From Methylobacterium dankookense (GTDB taxonomy: Bacteria > Pseudomonadota > Alphaproteobacteria > Rhizobiales > Beijerinckiaceae), in assembly GCF_902141855.1 (NCBI RefSeq), contig NZ_CABFVH010000006.1, positions 1 to 64,000 on the forward strand: 64,000 bases of DNA, written 5' to 3'. The translations under genes and the position numbers were made by a program. Positions 60,030 through 64,000 of this stretch are shown here, piece after piece. How positions within the stretch are numbered: position 1 is the stretch's first letter; every line of letters begins with the position of its first letter. Under the pieces are notes generated by a model. The model saw only the letters and a program-made list of their open reading frames with translations, was not told the DNA's origin and ran no database searches.

Positions 60030-60521
60030 ATGCCCTTGCTGTCCTTTGCCGCGACGATGTTGATGAATTTGCCGACGAATTTGGAGTACAACAAGAAAGA
60101 GAACGGCGGAGTATCGACATACAAGAAGGGCGTCTATTGCGGCCCGGGCTGGGGATATACCTATCGGGATATTCTGGACGGAAAGATCAAGACCATGCCT
60201 GCGGCGGTCGACGCGATCGATAACGCCTGCAAGGCGCATGACGAATGCTATGCCGAGCACGGCTATTTTACCCAAGGATGCAACCTCGTCTTGACCGTGG
60301 ACCTGGTCAAGGTCGTGACCTCCGCGGATTCGACCCCTCAGCAGAGGGCCGATGCGGCGATCATGGCCGCGATCTTCTTTATCGAGTCGCAGACGATCGA
60401 TCTGGGCAAGATGTCCAAGCAGCAATACGACGCCATGCGCGACCGCATCGTCGGCTATATGGGCCAATCGGCCAACACCCTCGAACAGGCGATCCAGCGG
60501 GAGCTGATGCGCGGGCGCTGA
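60030..60521 (+). CDS. Phospholipase A2-like protein, possible secreted effector
   Basis: 163 residues from ATG 60030 (a GTG at 59982 is also in frame). It carries the two hallmarks of the phospholipase A2 fold: the calcium loop YCGPGWGYTY (Cys37-Gly40) and the catalytic helix DNACKAHDECY with His70-Asp71 flanked by Cys67 and Cys73. A further Cys84 (QGCNLVL) follows. If right, it hydrolyses the sn-2 ester of phospholipids. The short loop between motifs (about 27 residues) resembles compact viral and bacterial forms more than animal toxins. There is no signal peptide. Base composition is clearly lower in GC than all neighbours, pointing to transfer. It lies 10 kb beyond the T6SS operon, and membrane lipases are a common T6SS effector class, but no vgrG, chaperone or immunity gene adjoins it. 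Confidence 0.7.
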   Translation: MPLLSFAATMLMNLPTNLEYNKKENGGVSTYKKGVYCGPGWGYTYRDILDGKIKTMPAAVDAIDNACKAHDECYAEHGYFTQGCNLVLTVDLVKVVTSADSTPQQRADAAIMAAIFFIESQTIDLGKMSKQQYDAMRDRIVGYMGQSANTLEQAIQRELMRGR

Positions 60522-60533
60522 GGCGGCGTCCCT

Positions 60534-60549
60534 TCCACGGGCCCGTGGA
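60534..60549. terminator. Short palindrome between convergent genes
   Basis: A perfect 16-base palindrome (TCCACGGGCCCGTGGA) 13 bases after the phospholipase-like stop and 34 bases before the end of the convergent pyruvyl-transferase-like gene. It could act in both directions, but the stem is short. Confidence 0.4.
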
Positions 60550-60582
60550 GGCCTGCCCCGCGGGCACGCCCGATCCCCGGCC

Positions 60583-61578
60583 TCAGCCTGCGGTGTCGGG
60601 ACGAGGCGAAGTCGGCCTTGCCGGCTCACCGGCAGTGGACGCCTCGTCCTCGGGCGCGGGCTCCGGATCCGGCCTCTCCGGCTCCGCAGGCGCCTCCATC
60701 GGAGCCTCGGGCTGGATGGGATGCGCGGTCTCGGGCTCCGCCTCGGACAGGGGGTCCTGCGTCTCGGGCGGATGCGCGGGCTGTTCCGGCGCCTGCTCGG
60801 CCGCCTCGGGAGGGGGCGCGGCGGCTTCCGGCTCGGCCGCGGAAGGAGCGACCTCCTGCTCCGGCGGGGTCTCCTCCTCCGACGTCCGCGGCTCGTCGGG
60901 GGCGGGCGACGGCTCCGGCAGCGGATCCTCCGCCGGAGCGACGGGATCCTGCGGCGCCTCGGGCGGCTTCGGGTCGGGCTCCAGCAGCGTATAGTCGCGT
61001 CGGCCCAGGACGGCGGTCAGATGCGCGCCGTACGGGGCCGATGCCCGGCCGAGATTCTGCATGTCGTAGTGATAGGCCTTCAGAAGCATCTCCAGCCGGA
61101 CGCTGAAGGGTGCCACCGCCAGCATCGGCAGGAGCGGCGGCTTGCGCAGGCGCGGCCGGTTCACCTGCTCGTAGATGGCCCGGGCGTCGGCGACGCAGTC
61201 GCAGAAGCTCGTGCCGATTCCGACGAGCGCCGAGAAATCCCGCCACTTGAACGGGATGTCGACGAAGCCCGTATCCAGGTAGCCGAACGGGACGTCGTAG
61301 GCGCAGGCCACGATCGCCGCATGGAGCGAGCCCGCCAGCACGAAGGAGGCGGAGGTGATCGCATCGATGAAGTCGAAGACGGCACGCTCGCTGCGCGCGA
61401 CGCCCGGGCGAACGATCAGATCCGCGCCGGTCCGGTGCAGGAGGTCCGGGTCGCTGCGTGCATCCAGGAAATGCGGGACGCAAACCGTCTTGCCCCGGTA
61501 CTCCTCCCGGACGGCCGGCGTGTAGACGATCGGCGCGATCAGGCCCGGATCGGCGGAGGCGGATTGCCTCGTCGGCGA
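60583..61578 (-). pseudogene. 5'-truncated polysaccharide pyruvyl transferase-like gene
   Basis: The minus-strand frame is open from 61578 (just after a TAA) to the stop at 60583, 331 codons. Family sequence is already present at the very beginning: ADPGLIAPIVYTPAVREEYR and GKTVCVPHFLDARSDP, then SASFVLAGSLHAAIVACAY, the best-kept motif of polysaccharide pyruvyl transferases. These enzymes add pyruvyl ketals to surface sugars. The N-terminal half of the family (about 100-150 residues) is missing and the first possible start is a GTG at 61341, inside the domain, so the gene is broken. The last ~110 residues are a Pro/Glu-rich acidic tail, unusual for the family. The break coincides with the start of the glycosyltransferase frame on the other strand. 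Confidence 0.7.
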
Positions 61579-64000
61579 TTACGATCAGTTCGCCGACGCG
61601 CTGACGCGCCTGAAGCGGTCGGCAGAGCTCTGCCAGACCCTCGGCGCCGCCGCGCGGCAGGCTGTGGAGCGCAGCCATCGCTGGACGAGCACGGCCGAAT
61701 CGGTGGCAGAGGCGCTCCGCCGGGCCAAGGCCGCGGCCGAGCTGCGACCGGGGCGCGAGATCATCCTGGCGGTCAACGACTACGACGTCGCCCGCTCGGT
61801 CGGCGGCGGCGCCTCACGCATCCAGCAGATCTATTCCCGGCTGGCCTCGGACTACCGGACCATCGTGCTGGCCTTCTCCAACGACGACACGCTGACCTCC
61901 GAATGGCGGGACGAGGTCTTCTACTGCCGCGTTCCGAAGACGGAAGCCCACATCGCCGAGGAAAGCCGCATCAACGCGATGTTCCACATCTCGGCCAACG
62001 ATACCACGGCCTCGCAGTTCGTGGCCGAGAACAAGATGATGGTGGCCCTGTTCAGGCACCTGTCGCGCATCGCCGCGCGGGTCGTCTTCGAGCATCCCTA
62101 CATGGCGCCCCTCGCGGAAGTCGTCGAGACGAAGTTCGTCTATGCCGCCCATAACTGGGAATTCAACCTGGAGGAGAAGCTGCTCCAGTATCACCCGGAG
62201 CGGACCGAGATCCTGAACGTTGCGGCGCAGGTCGAGGACTTCTGTGCCACGCAGTCCGAGCTGATCGTCTCGGTCGCAGAGAGCGACCTGACCGGCATCG
62301 TGCGGTCGAGCATCGCGCGCGGCGCCCTGTCCGGACCCGGCAGCATCGTCATCCGGAACGGCGGCGAGGATCCCGTCCCGCGTGAGCGCTTCGGCAAGAT
62401 CGCCTTCGCACGGCCCTACATCGTCTTCCTGGGATCGGCCCACCCACCCAATATCGACGCCGCGCGCTTCGTGGTCGACAGGCTCGCCCCGGAGCTTCCG
62501 GCGGTCGATTTCCGCTTCATCGGCTCGGTCTGCGACTGCCTGTCGTCGGCCAGTGCCAACGTCATCCTGCACGGCGTCGTCGATCGCGAGGAGAAGTCCC
62601 GCCTCCTCTACGGAGCCGGGATCGCGCTCAATCCGATGATGGAAGGGAGCGGCTCGAACGTAAAGCTGGCTGAATATCTCGGTCACGGCGTGCCGATCGT
62701 CTCGACGCCGTTCGGCGCGCGCGGCTTCGATGCGCAGATGCGCGACTTCGTGACGGTCGTGCCGCTGGAGGAGTTCGCCGCCAGCTGCCGGACGCTGATC
62801 GACCGCCCGGTCGATGCGGCGAAGCGCGACGCCGCGATCGCCTATTTCCATGAGGCCCTGTCCCTCACCTACCTGGCCCGGCAGTTCGGCGAATCGCTGA
62901 AGGATCTGGGCCGGCCGAAGAAGCGGATCCTGGCGGTCCTCACCCGCTACAACGACCCGCCGCTGGGCGGCGCCGAGGTCCACATGCTGGAATTCCTCAA
63001 GGCGTTGTCGCGGGACGGGCGCTATCACGTCGACGTCGTGACGCCGGACATCTCGCGGATCACCGACCAGTCCCGCTTCCTCTCCACCTTTGGCGAGGGC
63101 GGCACGACCTCCGTGCCGACCGGCCTGGAGCGCGTGCATTGGGCGCGCTTCCCGCTCGACGCGCGGTCCAAGGCCGACGAGGATCGCACCTACACGATGG
63201 CGGCCCATAATTGGGACGCGCAGCTGCTGCTCGACGAGGCGCGTATCCGGTACCTGTCCCGCGGCTCGACGCATGTCGGCCTCGGCTGGGGCTGGCACGA
63301 TCCGGAATCGTGGTCCGGGCGGCCCGTGCGCTGGGCGAGCTATCAGGCGATGCTGATGACCCGCGAAGCCGGCCTGGTCGTCGTGCACGGAACGGCGCCG
63401 CGGCGGACGCATCTGCGGTTCGTGAACGAGAACGACGATCTCATCCTGCAGGTGACGGTGAGCGGATCGTTCAACGTCAAGGTGGATGCGAGCCGCAGCC
63501 AGGCGGTCAAGATCGTTGCCTCGACCGAGCGTGACCCGATCGACCGCGATCCGCGGCCCCGCGCCTATGCGGTCGATTTCGTGCAGATCGGCGACCAGGT
63601 GATCGATCTCGTCGAGAATCCCTGGACGTTCGACAATCCGACCGAGGCGATCGACTTCTACTATGGCAGCCAGAACATCCGGGCGGATTTCGGCGCCAAT
63701 CTGGGCGCCTCGCGCGGACCGTTCTGCGACAGCCTCAGGCTCTCGGTCGAGGCCGTCATCGGCGACTACGATCTGGTCGTGACGCACAACCCGGTGCTGA
63801 AGCACGTGAGCGACACCATCGCGGCCGCCAATGCGGCCGGCGTCCCCTCGGTCCTGGTGCCGCACCTGCACCTCGACGACGATTACTATCACTTCCCGGA
63901 CATCCTGGACGCGACCCGGAACGCGACGCTGTCGCTCCTGTCGCCGAGCAGCCTGTGCCGGCTCTTCAACGCCCATGGTGTCCACAACGTGCGTCACCTG
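61559..64000 (+). CDS. Multi-module glycosyltransferase, truncated at both ends
   Basis: An open plus-strand frame of 814 codons without a start and running past the window edge. It begins in the middle of family sequence: ADCLVGDYDQFADALTRLKR and LGAAARQAVERSHRW are the end of one GT4-type glycosyltransferase. A second, complete module follows (about residues 68-455; IILAVNDYDVARSVGGGASR, FLGSAHPPNIDAARFVVDRL, NPMMEGSGSNVKLAEYLGHG). A third starts at KKRILAVLTRYNDPPLGGAE, with a beta-rich insert (about 560-690; GLGWGWHDPESWSG). The N-terminus is cut at ~61,555, where the opposite-strand pyruvyl transferase gene is also cut. The enzyme would add several sugars to a surface polysaccharide. Downstream in-frame GTGs (near 61661 and 61703) could allow a shorter protein. 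Confidence 0.75.

Noticed and set aside
61814..63997. 727-residue minus-strand frame at the right end
   Set aside because: It lies opposite a start-less but motif-rich glycosyltransferase frame that runs off the window; the antisense product has no recognisable domain.

Overview
The window is a very GC-rich chromosomal segment, probably from an alphaproteobacterium of the Hyphomicrobiales and most likely Methylobacterium or a close relative. I infer this from base composition, the frequent GTG starts, the Methylobacterium-type intergenic palindromes and the overall gene content; no rRNA or intact tRNA is present to confirm it.

Layout. Positions 1-1400 are remnant DNA: a broken serine-recombinase end and the 5' half of a tRNA-Arg(CCG). 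A PilZ-like small protein and a LysR regulator follow. Positions 3.4-17.2 kb hold a type I secretion locus: a ~3500-residue Ig-repeat surface protein, a PrtD/HlyB-type ABC exporter and an HlyD-type adaptor. No TolC-type outer-membrane channel gene is present. Two small paralogous proteins and an M23 endopeptidase separate this locus from the next block.

Positions 19.9-50.4 kb are a nearly complete type VI secretion system (T6SS) in three transcription blocks. On the plus strand, a TPR-methyltransferase and a PAAR tip protein lead in. On the minus strand run vgrG, a small conserved protein and fha(tagH), then tssK-tssL-tssM-tagF-pppA-ppkA and a lytic transglycosylase. On the plus strand run an OmpA protein, tssA, tssB, tssC, hcp, tssE, tssF, tssG, tssH and a small unknown. 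TssJ is not seen. PppA, PpkA, Fha and TagF form the threonine-phosphorylation control module. TssL carries an OmpA peptidoglycan-binding tail, a separate OmpA protein leads the structural operon, and the transglycosylase would open the wall for the machine.

Positions 51.0-58.7 kb are a two-partner secretion cassette (TpsB, TpsA) followed by a caspase-fold/Sel1 protein whose start overlaps the tpsA end. A membrane-anchored proline-rich protein with a Spy/CpxP-like end follows on the minus strand, then a small, locally AT-richer gene with phospholipase A2 hallmarks. The window ends in surface-polysaccharide genes: a polysaccharide pyruvyl transferase-like gene and a multi-module glycosyltransferase running off the right edge. 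Both lack their N-termini, and they meet head-to-head near 61,555.

The best candidates for something new are the zinc-ribbon/transglycosylase fusion in the T6SS operon, the phospholipase A2-like protein, the TPS-caspase cassette, the non-RTX type I substrate with its own C-terminal repeat, and the head-to-head junction of two broken genes.
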